Source: Bacteroidales bacterium (GTDB lineage Bacteria; Bacteroidota; Bacteroidia; Bacteroidales; UBA932). From it: a DNA stretch of 64,000 nucleotides. The stretch lies in assembly GCA_029098505.1 (NCBI GenBank), contig JAQXOE010000049.1:16053-80052 (forward strand), written 5' to 3'. The notes beneath the pieces are model-generated. The model was not told the DNA's origin. It searched no databases and worked only from the letters and a program-made list of their open reading frames with translations. This document shows, piece by piece, positions 1 to 10,802 of this stretch. Both the position numbers and the translations under genes were made by a program. Within the stretch, counting starts at the first letter, position 1; each line of letters begins with the position of its first letter.

Positions 1-510
1 CTCATTTTTGAAGAAGGATTCTCGATAGCCGTAATGGCAGTCAGCTTTTTCGATGGTGACAAGCTCACTGGTCTTTCTGTCAAGGCAATTGACACGGACT
101 ATGATATCCTTTACCTCGACTCCATAGGCTCCGATGTTCTGTACTGCGGAAGCGCCCACTTCGCCGGGTATGAGGGACAGGTTTTCAGTGCCCCAGAGAC
201 GCATCGAACAGGCCCAGTCAATGAAATCGTCGAAAGTCACACCTGAACCCACCTCAATCAAGCACTCATCATCGTGCTCTGCATCCAGACGAATGAACTT
301 TATGCCGGAATGAAGTATCGTACCATTGAAGTCAGAGGTAAAAAGAAGATTGCTGCCGCCGCCCATATGTTTCACGGGCTGCGGCAGCGAATCGAAATCT
401 ATCTTGAACAGGTCTTCCAGTGAATCATATTCCACATAGCAGGCGCAAGACACCTTCATGGAGAATGTGTTCAGGGAGCTCAGGTCCTTATTGTATTCTA
501 TAGTCAGCAT
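1..510 (-). CDS. murB: UDP-N-acetylenolpyruvoylglucosamine reductase (C-terminus truncated by window edge)
   Basis: Reverse-strand translation from the ATG at 510 gives MLTIEYNKDLSSLNTFSMKV...GGGSNLLF...NLSLIPGEVGASAVQNIGAYGVE, which are MurB FAD-binding motifs. The ORF runs off the left edge. Confidence 0.93.
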   Translation of the reverse strand, partial: MLTIEYNKDLSSLNTFSMKVSCACYVEYDSLEDLFKIDFDSLPQPVKHMGGGSNLLFTSDFNGTILHSGIKFIRLDAEHDDECLIEVGSGVTFDDFIDWACSMRLWGTENLSLIPGEVGASAVQNIGAYGVEVKDIIVRVNCLDRKTSELVTIEKADCHYGYRESFFKNE

Positions 511-582
511 CCGTTATCTTTTCAGATAACAAAGTTAACAAAAAATTAGCTGACACAAGAGAAAAACAGCTGTCCCATTGAT

Positions 583-2052
583 CTATTTGTAGGCCTCGTT
601 CTGCTGTTCCTTGATGGCAGGATTGATGACTATCTCGTCGTTGCTGATCGGGAGGACAATCTTGCCGAAACTGCGGTCGATAATCTTAGGGCGCTGGCTT
701 ATAGGAACTCCCTGGAAATCATCATTGAACTCAATGCTTCTGTTCATCCTTATCATATCGAAAAAGCGGTGGCCCTCACCGAAGAGCTCCTTGCTGCGCT
801 CATCGAGTATCATATCATCGGAGATGCTTGCGACGGTGGCAGGAGCGAGTTGTGGTGAGCGCGAACGTATGGCGTTCAGATACTCGACAGCAGCAGCCTT
901 GTCTCCTGTATGAAGTGCCGCCTCAGCAGCGATAAGATATACTTCAGAAAGACGTATTATCTTGATATTAACAGCAGTAGCTGTCTTGTTGCCTGCTCCT
1001 GTCAGAGCCTCGCTGCCCATATACTTGTAGCAGGCTCCCTTGCGTGGAGCATCAGCAGTAGAAGCTTCGTCCTCACCCATTATGCCCCAACGCACATCGC
1101 TCGGATCCTCTCCGAGTCTTGTGAGGAAATACTCGCTTGCCAGGAACCAGCCCAAAGCAGACTGATTGCCGTTCTTGTGCTTGGCCATATAATAGAAGCC
1201 GAGAGAAGAAGTTCCGAGGTCGGACTCCTCATTCATACCGAGCTCGAATATGGACTCACTGGCAAAAGGCTTCTCCCAAGAATCCACCCACTCGATGTTT
1301 GAATAGAGTCTGTATCTTTCACTGTCAATGATCTCCCTGGAAGCAGCAAGAGCGGCGGCATAGTCCTCCCTGTAGAGGGCTACCCTGGCCTGGAGGGCCT
1401 TGTTCGCGTAATAATTGACATATCCGCTGGCAGGCTTCTGCTCGAGAAGAGGCTCAGCTGCCTCAAGGTCTTCCACTATCCTTTTGTAATTCTCTTCCAC
1501 TGTCGCTCTGAGAGGCTTGGCATCGGCACTGAGGGTGGTGGTGACGTCAGGAATGCCGTAAGAGTCCTTTTTATAATTGTAAGGCAGGCCATAGAGACGT
1601 ACGAGATCGAAATTGAACAGAGCCCTCAAAGTAAGCGCTTCGCCCTTGAACTGATCGAAGCCAGTCTTTCCTTCCGATTCCAGTCTCTCGATATTCTCGA
1701 GGAGATTGTTGACCTGCATAATACAGTAGAAGCCCTGGCTCCAGAAGGCAGAATACGAACCGCTGGTTGCGGAATGATTGAATGAATACAGAGCATCCTG
1801 ACCGCGACCGGCTGAATAAATGGTGAGATCTCCGCCCTTGGTATCGCCGTAGAGGATGAAGTTTCTGCCGTAATAGCTTGAGGAACTCATAGCCCTCATA
1901 ATTCCGTTGATGGCTGTACGTGCATCATCAGCGGTCCTAATGGCAGTGGATGCATTCACGGCCGTGCTTGGCTGCATATTCAGGAAGTCTTCGCAGGACG
2001 TGAGGGTTAAAGTGCAGCTGAGAGCCGCTATTATTATGTTTCTTGTTTTCAT
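583..2052 (-). CDS. SusD/RagB family nutrient-binding outer membrane lipoprotein
   Basis: 489 aa ORF with lipobox (LTLTSC), SusD-like N-terminus (CEDFLNMQPS) and C-terminal RSKELFGEGHRFFDMIRMNR motif; directly downstream of SusC. Confidence 0.95.
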   Translation of the reverse strand: MKTRNIIIAALSCTLTLTSCEDFLNMQPSTAVNASTAIRTADDARTAINGIMRAMSSSSYYGRNFILYGDTKGGDLTIYSAGRGQDALYSFNHSATSGSYSAFWSQGFYCIMQVNNLLENIERLESEGKTGFDQFKGEALTLRALFNFDLVRLYGLPYNYKKDSYGIPDVTTTLSADAKPLRATVEENYKRIVEDLEAAEPLLEQKPASGYVNYYANKALQARVALYREDYAAALAASREIIDSERYRLYSNIEWVDSWEKPFASESIFELGMNEESDLGTSSLGFYYMAKHKNGNQSALGWFLASEYFLTRLGEDPSDVRWGIMGEDEASTADAPRKGACYKYMGSEALTGAGNKTATAVNIKIIRLSEVYLIAAEAALHTGDKAAAVEYLNAIRSRSPQLAPATVASISDDMILDERSKELFGEGHRFFDMIRMNRSIEFNDDFQGVPISQRPKIIDRSFGKIVLPISNDEIVINPAIKEQQNEAYK

Positions 2053-2066
2053 AACTGAGCCTCCTT

Positions 2067-5000
2067 TTAGAATTTGATGTCAACTCCGAAGGTGAAGGTC
2101 TTGCCGAGAGGAGTCTCCCAGCCACGGGTTCCGTAGTCATTCACTTCAGGGTCAGCAAGTTTGAATGCTGCAAGGGTCCAGAGGTTGGAACCGGTAAAGA
2201 ATACTCTCAGACTTGATACCCCCACCTTAGCGATAAGGGACTTCGGAAGGGTATAGCCCATAGTGAGGGACTTGAGTCGGAGGTAGCTTGCATCGTTGAT
2301 GAAACGCGAACTGAACTGCTGTGCATCGGTCTTGTCAAGACCTGAGATTTCAGGATAAACGGCATCGCTGTCTTCCGGAGAACGCCAGAAATTGTCTATA
2401 TAGTACTGGGTGTGTGTTCTCTCCCAGAAATAACCGTCATCGGAATTCTGCCATACAGCATCGTAGAGCGAGCCACCGATTTTGTAGACGAAGCTGGCAT
2501 TGAGATCGAAGTTCTTCCAGTTGAGACTGGTGCCGAAGCCGCCGCTCATAAACGGAATGGCATCGCCTATGATGGTATAGTTTGCTTTCTTGAAGTCGTA
2601 GGTGGCACCTCTGCCATTGTAGATGAAGTCGCCGGCCTGATCGTCCTCAGAATCATTGACATAATAAACAGGCTTGCCCGTCGAGGTCTCGACTCCTGCA
2701 TATTCGTAACCCCAGAAAGCCCTGGTGGACTCGCCTTCCCTGTATATGAACTGGGCACGGCCATCCGAGCCTGTAGGATCCTTCCAGATAATGTCTTCAC
2801 CGTTGTGGAGGCTGCTTACCGTTGACTTGAGGAAAGAGGTATTGAAATCAGCAGACCATACGAGACCATTTCTGCGTATGATATCACCTGAGAGACTGAG
2901 CTCCACACCATGATTGTTGATTACACCAACGTTCTGGAGAGTTTTGCTGAAACCGGTGGTAGTCGAAACCGGGACGTTCTGGATAAGATCTCGGGAGTCT
3001 CTATTGAAGTACTCCACACTACCCTTGAGTCTCTGATTAAAGAAGCCGAAATCCAGACCGAAGTTTGCAGTATAGCTGGTCTCCCAACTGAGATTCTGAT
3101 TGGCCAGAGTTGACAGCACACTGCCAGGTTCGCCCATATACTTGTTGGAGTAGGACATCAGGTTGATGTAACCATAGTTGTCTGTAGGCAGAGTTCCGTT
3201 CACTCCATAAGAGGCTCTGAACTTGAGGTCACTGAGGAATGAGCTTACACCCGACATAAAAGGCTCGCTTATTATTCTCCAGGCTCCTGAAACTGACCAG
3301 AAATTACCCCAGCGCACCTTAGGACTGAGCCTTGACGATCCGTCGCGGCGGTATGATGCTGATAAGAAATATTTCTCGTCGTAATTGTAATCAGCCTTGG
3401 AAATGATGGAAACAAGTGAATTGCCCCAATTGTATCCTGCAGAAGTGGTGGTTCCTGACGTGCTGACTGTGTGAAGCTGGTCTGAAGGCATATTCTCTCC
3501 CGAAGCGCGAACGAAGTCGGTATTGTTCTTTTCTGCTTCGAAACCTGCGAGCAGGCCTATGCTATGCTTGCCGGCAAAGGACTTATTGTAATTCAGGGTC
3601 GATGAAGATACGAGCTTCTCGTAAGTGGTTCTCATCTCATTGACCTTACCATTGGCACTTGACCCCAGATAATGGTTAGGGCTGTAATAGACGTGGTCAC
3701 GCACACCCGTATTGTCATAGGAGAGGATGGTCTTGGCATCGAGACCCGGAAGTATATGCAGGGTCACGGTCTCGGAGGCGCTGATGCGGGTGTTTATGGA
3801 GAGATTCTCCCACTCATTATTGTAGTAGAGAGGGTTGTATGCGTAGCTTCCGTATCTCGAAGTCCAGTCCTTTCCGCTTTTGTAGTCTGTAGGCCAATAC
3901 AGGCCCCAGAACATATTGCGGGACTGATAGAAATAGTTCGAACCTGTGTTGACGGTGTCATTGAAACCGCTCTTGGAGGTCCTTGAAAGGCTCACTCCAG
4001 TGGCGAATTCCAGCACCTTGCCTACCTTCTGGTTAAGATTCACGCGACCGGAGAAGCGGTCGAAGTCATTGACGCTTACGCGGCCCTGGTCTCTGGTGTA
4101 TGCGATGGAACTGAAATATGATGAGGTCTCATTGCCTCCGCTGACAGAGAGGTCATAGTCCTGATATACTGCTGTGCGGAACAATACGTCATCCCAATCA
4201 AAGTACTGGCCCTGACGTCCTGAGTCATCGTATTCGAGGATATTGATAGTCTGATACTTGGCACTTGGATCCGTAGCTTCAAACTCATAGCCGTGCTTAT
4301 TGAACTTGCCGTTCAATCTGCTGATGGCGGCAGACACAGCAGCTTCCGGGTCCTTGCCCTGTCCGCCCTCGGTCTTAGACCTGTTGGCATAATCATAGAA
4401 AACGGAGAAGAGGGTGTTTACCTGATCCTGAGTGTCGGCCATCTCATAGTTCGCTGTCGCCCATGATGGGGTAAATCCAATTGAAGTGCGTAAGCTGACA
4501 ACAGGACGGCCCCTCTTGCCCTGCTTGGTGGTAATGACTACAACTCCATTGGCGGCACGGCTGCCATAAAGAGAAGATGCGGCAGCGTCCTTGAGCACAG
4601 AGATGGACTCTATGTCGTTCATATTCAGAGAGCTCATTACATTGTTAGTGGTACCTGCGATGTACGAACCCATCTGTCCGACACTTCCGCTGATAACAGG
4701 AATACCGTCGATCACATAGAGAGGCTCGTTGCTGGCGCTCATGGAGCCGTTTCCGCGTATGCGGATACTGGGTGCCGAACCCGCCTGGCCACTGCTTGTA
4801 GTGATGTTTACGCCCGAAACCTTACCGATGAGGGCGCTTTCGAAACTCGTTGCAGGAAGATCCTGGAGCTGCTTAGACTGAACCTGAGCGGCAGAACCGG
4901 CGTAGCTGGCCTTCTTTACGGTACCGTAGGCCACCACCATCACCTCGTCAAGAAGCTCTGTATCGGCTTCAAGATATATGACCAGGTCGTTTGAAATCTT

Positions 5001-5252
5001 TACTTCTTCGGTTTTCATTCCGATAAAAGATACAGACAGAGTCCTTGAGGATTCCGGAACATTCGAAAGGACGAAAGTTCCATCCGGCAGAGTCGAGGTA
5101 ACAACGTCCTGAGACTCCATAAGCTGGACGAATGCTCCTACTATAGGGTTTCCATCTTCGGCAGAGAGCACTTTGCCCTTTACCGTCCTGCCTTGAGCAA
5201 AAGACAATACGCTCATACTCAAGCAAATACATAACATAAAAATCCTATTCAT
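2067..5252 (-). CDS. SusC/RagA family TonB-linked outer membrane protein
   Basis: 1061 aa; signal peptide, carboxypeptidase-D-like regulatory domain, plug with YVIDGIPV...SISVLKDAAASSLYGSRAANGVVVITTK, C-terminal barrel. Confidence 0.97.
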   Translation of the reverse strand: MNRIFMLCICLSMSVLSFAQGRTVKGKVLSAEDGNPIVGAFVQLMESQDVVTSTLPDGTFVLSNVPESSRTLSVSFIGMKTEEVKISNDLVIYLEADTELLDEVMVVAYGTVKKASYAGSAAQVQSKQLQDLPATSFESALIGKVSGVNITTSSGQAGSAPSIRIRGNGSMSASNEPLYVIDGIPVISGSVGQMGSYIAGTTNNVMSSLNMNDIESISVLKDAAASSLYGSRAANGVVVITTKQGKRGRPVVSLRTSIGFTPSWATANYEMADTQDQVNTLFSVFYDYANRSKTEGGQGKDPEAAVSAAISRLNGKFNKHGYEFEATDPSAKYQTINILEYDDSGRQGQYFDWDDVLFRTAVYQDYDLSVSGGNETSSYFSSIAYTRDQGRVSVNDFDRFSGRVNLNQKVGKVLEFATGVSLSRTSKSGFNDTVNTGSNYFYQSRNMFWGLYWPTDYKSGKDWTSRYGSYAYNPLYYNNEWENLSINTRISASETVTLHILPGLDAKTILSYDNTGVRDHVYYSPNHYLGSSANGKVNEMRTTYEKLVSSSTLNYNKSFAGKHSIGLLAGFEAEKNNTDFVRASGENMPSDQLHTVSTSGTTTSAGYNWGNSLVSIISKADYNYDEKYFLSASYRRDGSSRLSPKVRWGNFWSVSGAWRIISEPFMSGVSSFLSDLKFRASYGVNGTLPTDNYGYINLMSYSNKYMGEPGSVLSTLANQNLSWETSYTANFGLDFGFFNQRLKGSVEYFNRDSRDLIQNVPVSTTTGFSKTLQNVGVINNHGVELSLSGDIIRRNGLVWSADFNTSFLKSTVSSLHNGEDIIWKDPTGSDGRAQFIYREGESTRAFWGYEYAGVETSTGKPVYYVNDSEDDQAGDFIYNGRGATYDFKKANYTIIGDAIPFMSGGFGTSLNWKNFDLNASFVYKIGGSLYDAVWQNSDDGYFWERTHTQYYIDNFWRSPEDSDAVYPEISGLDKTDAQQFSSRFINDASYLRLKSLTMGYTLPKSLIAKVGVSSLRVFFTGSNLWTLAAFKLADPEVNDYGTRGWETPLGKTFTFGVDIKF

Positions 5253-5301
5253 ATCCGTTTTGCAATAATTGAGATATAATTAGACCTATTAACTAACCTC
5301 G

Positions 5302-5331
5302 CAAATATAAACATAATTGCTTTTTATGCAA
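5302..5331 (-). promoter_or_regulatory. Bacteroidetes-type promoter for the susC-susD pair (-33 TTG, 19 nt spacer, -7 TATATTTG)
   Basis: Minus strand reads TTG-CATAAAAAGCAATTATGTT-TATATTTG, ending about 50 nt upstream of the susC start; matches the TTTG/TAnnTTTG sigma-ABfr consensus. Confidence 0.65.
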
Positions 5332-5342
5332 GATATTGAATA

Positions 5343-5398
5343 TAAAAAACAACACTCCCCCAAGTCTGTTTCAAATGCAGAGCAATGGGAAGGAGTGT
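5343..5398 (-). terminator. Putative intrinsic terminator downstream of aspS
   Basis: On the minus strand ACACTCC...GGAGTGT (7 bp stem, long loop) followed by TGTTTTTTAT. A second hairpin (CCTTgTGCAG attc CTGCAtAAGG) lies at 5412-5435, just after the aspS stop. Confidence 0.45.
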
Positions 5399-5438
5399 CG
5401 TCTATTTCGCCCCTTATGCAGGAATCTGCACAAGGCAA

Positions 5439-7211
5439 TTACTCAGCGCTCTGAGGACGAACGTCAATTTGAAGTTCGTCAAGCTGAAGCTGGTCTATCT
5501 GTGAAGGAGAGTCAATCATCACATCGCGACCCTGATTGTTTTTAGGGAAGGCAATGTAGTCACGTATGGTCTCCTGTCCTCCGAAGAGGGCGCAGACGCG
5601 GTCGAAACCGAAGGCAAGACCTCCGTGAGGCGGTGCGCCATATTTGAACGCATTGATAATGAAGCCGAATTTATACTCTGCATCCTCCTTGCTGATTCCG
5701 AGGACTTCGAACATTCTGGCCTGCATATCGGCATTGTGGATACGGATGGATCCGCCACCGAGCTCGGTTCCGTTAAGTACGAAGTCATAGGCATTGGCAC
5801 ATACCCTCTCGAGATCCTCCTTCTTGTCCGAATAGAACCACTGCTCGTGCTCAGGCTTAGGAGCAGTGAAAGGATGGTGCATAGCATAGAATCTCTGAGT
5901 CTCGTCATCCCATTCAAGCAGAGGGAAATCAACAATCCAAAGCGGAGCGAAGACCTTAGGGTCGCGGTATCCGAGACGTGAGCCCATCTCCAGACGGAGT
6001 ACTCCGAGCTGGTTCTGAGTCTTTCTCTTGGCTCCGCAGAGAACGAGTATCATATCGCCCTTCTTCGCTTCCAAATATTCAGCAATGGCTGCAAGCTCAT
6101 CTGCCGAATAGAACTTGTCAATTGAAGACTTGATGCTGCCGTCCTCATTGAGCTTGATATAAACGAGGCCCTTGGCACCTACCTGAGGGCGCTTTACCCA
6201 GTCGGTAAGCTGGTCTATCTCCTTTCTGGTATATGAAGCAGCACCGTCGACGCAGATGGCTCCGACGTAAGGAACGCTGTCGAATACTGAGAAACCGTGG
6301 CCCTGAACCTTGTCGGTAATCTCGTGAATCTTCATTCCGAAACGTACATCCGGCTTGTCTGAACCGTAGTAGTCCATCGCATCGTACCAGCTCATTCTTG
6401 GAAGCGGGTCAGGAATGTCCACACCGAGAGCGTTCTTGAACATCCTGCGCATCATACCCTCGAAAGTATTGAGGACGTCCTCCTGCTCCACGAAAGACAT
6501 TTCGCAGTCAATCTGGGTGAACTCAGGCTGGCGGTCGGCACGCAAATCCTCATCGCGGAAGCAGCGCACAATCTGGAAATAGCGGTCGTAACCGGCCACC
6601 ATCAGAAGCTGCTTGAAGGTCTGAGGAGACTGAGGAAGCGCATAGAATTGTCCCGGATTCATTCTTGACGGAACGACAAAATCGCGGGCTCCCTCAGGCG
6701 TGGACTTGATAAGATATGGAGTTTCGATTTCCATAAAGCCCTCTTGGTCGAGATAGCTGCGGATTTCCTGTGCCAGACGGTGGCGCAGGGCAAGCGCTCT
6801 CTGGAGAGGCGGTCTGCGCAGGTCGAGATAACGGTATTTAGCCCTGATATCCTCGCCGCCGTCGCTTTCCTCTTCAATGGTGAAAGGTGGGGTTACGGAC
6901 TTATTGAGAACATTGATGGACTCAATTCCGAGCTCGATGTCTCCGGTAGGCATTTTGGCGTTCTTGCTCTGACGCTCGAGTACCGTTCCCGTTACCTGGA
7001 TGACGTACTCGCGGCCAAGTGAAGTGGCAAGTTCTACCAGATCAGCCGGTGCCGCCGCATCCACAACGAGCTGAGTAATGCCATAACGGTCGCGGATGTC
7101 AATGAAGGTCATTCCTCCGAGCTTGCGGGCCTTCTGTACCCAGCCGGCGAGAGTCACTTTCTGTCCGACGTTCTCCAAGCGGAGTTCGCCGCAATTGTGT
7201 GTTCTGTACAT
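5439..7211 (-). CDS. aspS: Aspartate--tRNA ligase
   Basis: 590 aa; [94 protein letters not shown] class II motifs. Confidence 0.98.
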   Translation of the reverse strand: MYRTHNCGELRLENVGQKVTLAGWVQKARKLGGMTFIDIRDRYGITQLVVDAAAPADLVELATSLGREYVIQVTGTVLERQSKNAKMPTGDIELGIESINVLNKSVTPPFTIEEESDGGEDIRAKYRYLDLRRPPLQRALALRHRLAQEIRSYLDQEGFMEIETPYLIKSTPEGARDFVVPSRMNPGQFYALPQSPQTFKQLLMVAGYDRYFQIVRCFRDEDLRADRQPEFTQIDCEMSFVEQEDVLNTFEGMMRRMFKNALGVDIPDPLPRMSWYDAMDYYGSDKPDVRFGMKIHEITDKVQGHGFSVFDSVPYVGAICVDGAASYTRKEIDQLTDWVKRPQVGAKGLVYIKLNEDGSIKSSIDKFYSADELAAIAEYLEAKKGDMILVLCGAKRKTQNQLGVLRLEMGSRLGYRDPKVFAPLWIVDFPLLEWDDETQRFYAMHHPFTAPKPEHEQWFYSDKKEDLERVCANAYDFVLNGTELGGGSIRIHNADMQARMFEVLGISKEDAEYKFGFIINAFKYGAPPHGGLAFGFDRVCALFGGQETIRDYIAFPKNNQGRDVMIDSPSQIDQLQLDELQIDVRPQSAE

Positions 7212-7318
7212 ATGATGCTCTTTATTTGTTTTCCTAAAGGGAATTATTCTTTTACAAGCGGCAAAAATAGCAATTTATAGCATCAAGTGCATTATCATTT
7301 CTGGAGTTTTTTATTAAA

Positions 7319-7334
7319 TTGCACAAAAGTGCAA
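7319..7334. promoter_or_regulatory. Operator-like inverted repeat TTGCAC-AAAA-GTGCAA
   Basis: Perfect 6-bp palindromic arms, 35 bp upstream of the alpha-galactosidase ATG, in the aspS/GH36 divergent intergenic region. Confidence 0.35.
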
Positions 7335-7368
7335 CCAATTCCCCAACAAACTGAAAGAGTAACTTGCT

Positions 7369-9582
7369 ATGAAGTTGAAATCCTTTATTCTCGCACTGTC
7401 CCTGGGACTGGCGACAGTTCCGCTTTCCGCTCAAGACATATTGATTCAAGCCGGCAACACTGACCTGGCCCTGAGGGTGGGTCCGAACAAGCGTCTCTAT
7501 CAAATCTGGTTCGGTGAGGCCCTGGCGGATAAGTCGGACTACTCGAAGTTGAGCTGGAACGTCTACAGCGGTTCCGACGGTTCCGCAGCGATAAGGGGCT
7601 GGGAGGTCAGCGCCTGCGCCGGAGGTGAAGACTACTTCGAGCCGGCATTGTCCATCACCCACAGCGACGGGAGCCAGGCCACATATCTGGTTTACAAGAA
7701 CCACAGGACCAAGGACATACCCGGCGGAACGGAAACGGTGATCAATATGGCCGATGAGCTATATCCCGTGGAGGTCAGCCTCCACTATGCCGCCTACCCT
7801 GAATATAATGTCATCTGTAGCTGGAGCGAAATCTCCCACAATGAGAAAGCCGCCGGCATCACCCTTCGGAACGCATACAGCCCTATGCTCTACATCAAAA
7901 GGGGCAGCTACTACCTGACCGAATTCTCATCCGACTGGGCCAGGGAAGCGGCAATGAGTTCGCAGCAACTGCAGTTCGGCAAGAAAATCGTCGATACGAA
8001 GCTCGGCTCGCGCGCCTCGATGCACAGCCATCCTTTCTTTGAGCTTGGGCTCGATGCTGAAGCCCGCGAGGAAAGCGGAGAAGTGCTGATGGGCACCATT
8101 GCCAGCACAGGAAACTGGCGCTACACTTTGGAAATGGACAATGCGGGAGCGCTCAGGGTGCTCGCGGGAATGAACTCCAGCGACTCACATTACCAGCTGC
8201 CGGCCGGACAGGTTTTCAAGACACCGGATTTCATCTTCACCCTCAGCCGCGAAGGCAAGGGCAAGGGCAGCCGCGACCTTCAGGGCTGGGCAAGACACTA
8301 CCGTCTGCGTGCGGGAATGGAGCCAAGGATGAGTCTTCTGAACAATTGGGAAAACACCTATTTCTATTTCAATCAGGAGAAACTGGCGGGCTTGATGAAG
8401 GAAGCCGCAACTCTCGGAGTGGACCTCTTCCTGCTCGATGACGGTTGGTTCGGCAATGACGAACACGCACGAAACGGCGACTATGCCGGACTGGGAGACT
8501 GGGAGGTGAACAGAAAGAAACTCCCTGGAGGAGTGCCTGCACTCTGCGATGCAGCTGAAGAAGCCGGAGTGAAATTCGGCATATGGATCGAGCCGGAGAT
8601 GGTCAATCCGAATTCGACTCTTTTCGAGAAGCACCCTGACTGGGCGATTACCCAGCCTGGCAGAAAGACCTATCTTTACCGCAAGCAATTGGTTCTCGAT
8701 ATGGCCAATCCGGAGGTGCAGGACTATGTTTACGGAGTGGTGGAACGCCTGCTCAGCGACGGGACTCCTGACGGTGACAGCCGCATAGCCTTCTTTAAAT
8801 GGGACTGCAACTCCCCTATCACCAATATCTATTCGCCTTATCTCGGCAGCAAGCAGTCAAATCTCTACTACGACCATCTGAACGGAGTGTACAATGTCTT
8901 CCGTCGCGTGAAAGAGAATTATCCGAATGTCAATATGATGCTCTGCTCCGGCGGTGGCGGACGCTGCGACTATGAAGCATTGAAATATTTCACCGAATTC
9001 TGGTGCTCGGACAATACCGACCCGGTGGAGAGACTCTACATCCAGTGGGGTTTCAGCCAGTTCTTCCCGGCCAAGGCAATGTGTGCCCACGTAACCGATT
9101 GGAACAAAGGGGCCAGCATCAAGTTCCGCACAGACGTAGCCTCTATGTGCAAGCTTGGCTTCGACTTGGGACTGAGCCGCTTGAGCGAAGCTGAGCTTGA
9201 ATACCTTAAGACAGCTGTTTCAAATTGGAAGCGTCTGCAGGATGTCATCCTGGACGGAGAGCAGTACCGCCTGGTTTCGCCTTATGAAGAGAACCATATG
9301 GCCGTGGACTATGTAAATGCGGACCGCAGCCACGCCGTGCTTTTCGCATATGACATACATCCGCGCTATCTTGAGCCTCTGCGCAGGTTGAAACTCCAGG
9401 GCCTCGATCCGGATGCATCATACCTCATTGAGGAAATCAACCTGATGCCGGGCAGAAAGTCCGAACTTGAGGGTAACGCTAGCGTCTTCTCTGGAGACTA
9501 TTTGATGAAGGTAGGCCTTAACGTCTTCACTCAGAACGCAATGCAAAGCCGCGTTTTAGAGCTCACAAAAGTCAAGGACTAA
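7369..9582 (+). CDS. GH36 family alpha-galactosidase (secreted)
   Basis: Signal peptide; LLDDGWFG, KFGIWIEPEMVN, FFKWDCN nucleophile motif, CSGGGGRCDYEALKYFTEFWCSDNTDP acid/base motif. Confidence 0.95.
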   Translation: MKLKSFILALSLGLATVPLSAQDILIQAGNTDLALRVGPNKRLYQIWFGEALADKSDYSKLSWNVYSGSDGSAAIRGWEVSACAGGEDYFEPALSITHSDGSQATYLVYKNHRTKDIPGGTETVINMADELYPVEVSLHYAAYPEYNVICSWSEISHNEKAAGITLRNAYSPMLYIKRGSYYLTEFSSDWAREAAMSSQQLQFGKKIVDTKLGSRASMHSHPFFELGLDAEAREESGEVLMGTIASTGNWRYTLEMDNAGALRVLAGMNSSDSHYQLPAGQVFKTPDFIFTLSREGKGKGSRDLQGWARHYRLRAGMEPRMSLLNNWENTYFYFNQEKLAGLMKEAATLGVDLFLLDDGWFGNDEHARNGDYAGLGDWEVNRKKLPGGVPALCDAAEEAGVKFGIWIEPEMVNPNSTLFEKHPDWAITQPGRKTYLYRKQLVLDMANPEVQDYVYGVVERLLSDGTPDGDSRIAFFKWDCNSPITNIYSPYLGSKQSNLYYDHLNGVYNVFRRVKENYPNVNMMLCSGGGGRCDYEALKYFTEFWCSDNTDPVERLYIQWGFSQFFPAKAMCAHVTDWNKGASIKFRTDVASMCKLGFDLGLSRLSEAELEYLKTAVSNWKRLQDVILDGEQYRLVSPYEENHMAVDYVNADRSHAVLFAYDIHPRYLEPLRRLKLQGLDPDASYLIEEINLMPGRKSELEGNASVFSGDYLMKVGLNVFTQNAMQSRVLELTKVKD

Positions 9583-10802
9583 GGAAAAATCAGCTTTTCT
9601 ATGAAAGGTGTATGGTGGCTGTAAGGAATGAAGCTGAATGAAGGCAGCCTTTTTGTGATGATCAGGGAAGCCTTCTTGCCTGGGGTGATGGAGCCGAGTA
9701 TATCATCCACACCCATTGCAAAGGCCGCATTAATAGTGCATGCATTGAAAGCCTGTTCAGGAGTCAGCTTCATCTTGATGCAGCCCAGGGCCATCACGAA
9801 TCTCATATCCCCGCTCGGTGACGAGCCCGGGTTGTAATCCGATGCCAGGGCAAGAGGAAGCCCGGCCTCGATAAAATCCTTTGCCCTGCCATACGGCATA
9901 CCCAGGAAAAACGAAGCGCCCGGAAGCATAGTCGGCATAGTTTCGCTGCCTTTCAGACAGGCTATTTCCTCCTCTCCCGTTCTCTCCAGATGGTCAACGG
10001 AAAGGGCATTACAGCTCACACCCGCCTGAACACCCTTTGAAAGGGCAAGCTCATTGGCGTGAATCTTTCCTCTCAAACCGTAAGCGGCGGCTGCCTTCAG
10101 AATGCGTACGGTATCCTCTGGGGTGAAGAAGCCCTCATCGCAGAAAACATCAACATAGTCGGCAAGGCCCTCCCTGGCCACTTCTGGCAGCATCTCATTG
10201 CAAACCAGCTTCACATAGCTCTCGCGGTCTGCCCCGAATTTCCTTCCGACAGCATGAGCGCCGAGGAAGCTTGACTTTATGGCAATGGGCACAGCCTCGC
10301 GTATGCGCCTGATGACGCGAAGCATCTTCAGTTCGTCAGCGGTATTCAAGCCGTAGCCGCTTTTGATTTCAAGAGCGCCCGTTCCCATTGACATAAGTTC
10401 GCGGACGCGCTCCATCGACTGCTCAAAGAGCTCATCCTCCGATGTTTCGTGGAGAAGATCGGCGGAATTGAGTATTCCACCGCCTCTGGCGGCAATCTCT
10501 TCATAGCTCAAGCCTGCAATTTTGTCGCGAAACTCCCCTTCACGGCTTCCGGCATATACGACATGACTGTGTGAGTCGCAGAAAGTTGGCATCACGAAGC
10601 CCCCGCGGGCGTCAATCATTTTATCAGCGTCCAGAGAGCTGAGACTCGCCCTTGGTCCGAAGGAGCTGATATTGCCATCGATGATTTCGAGATAGGCATC
10701 CTCAATACTGCCGACGCTGGACATTGCCTCACCCTCCAGTTTGCGTACCGAAGGAGGAAGGATGCCGTAGAGACAGCCGATGCCGGTAATCAGGGTCTTC
10801 AT
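9579..10802 (-). CDS. hutI: Imidazolonepropionase
   Basis: 407 aa amidohydrolase (FCDSHSHVVYAGSREGEF, EIKSGYGLN, DVFCDEGFF, ALASDYNPGSSPS); last gene of the hut operon. Confidence 0.95.
   Translation of the reverse strand: MKTLITGIGCLYGILPPSVRKLEGEAMSSVGSIEDAYLEIIDGNISSFGPRASLSSLDADKMIDARGGFVMPTFCDSHSHVVYAGSREGEFRDKIAGLSYEEIAARGGGILNSADLLHETSEDELFEQSMERVRELMSMGTGALEIKSGYGLNTADELKMLRVIRRIREAVPIAIKSSFLGAHAVGRKFGADRESYVKLVCNEMLPEVAREGLADYVDVFCDEGFFTPEDTVRILKAAAAYGLRGKIHANELALSKGVQAGVSCNALSVDHLERTGEEEIACLKGSETMPTMLPGASFFLGMPYGRAKDFIEAGLPLALASDYNPGSSPSGDMRFVMALGCIKMKLTPEQAFNACTINAAFAMGVDDILGSITPGKKASLIITKRLPSFSFIPYSHHTPFIEKLIFP

Noticed and set aside
3672-4158. Several 60-140-aa plus-strand ORFs within susC/susD
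   Set aside because: Embedded in clear SusC/SusD coding sequence on the other strand; no independent evidence.
583-9582. Possible polysaccharide utilisation locus (SusD/SusC plus GH36)
   Set aside because: The susCD pair and the alpha-galactosidase are separated by aspS, are in opposite orientation, and have no adjacent sensor/regulator, so a functional PUL cannot be supported from the sequence.
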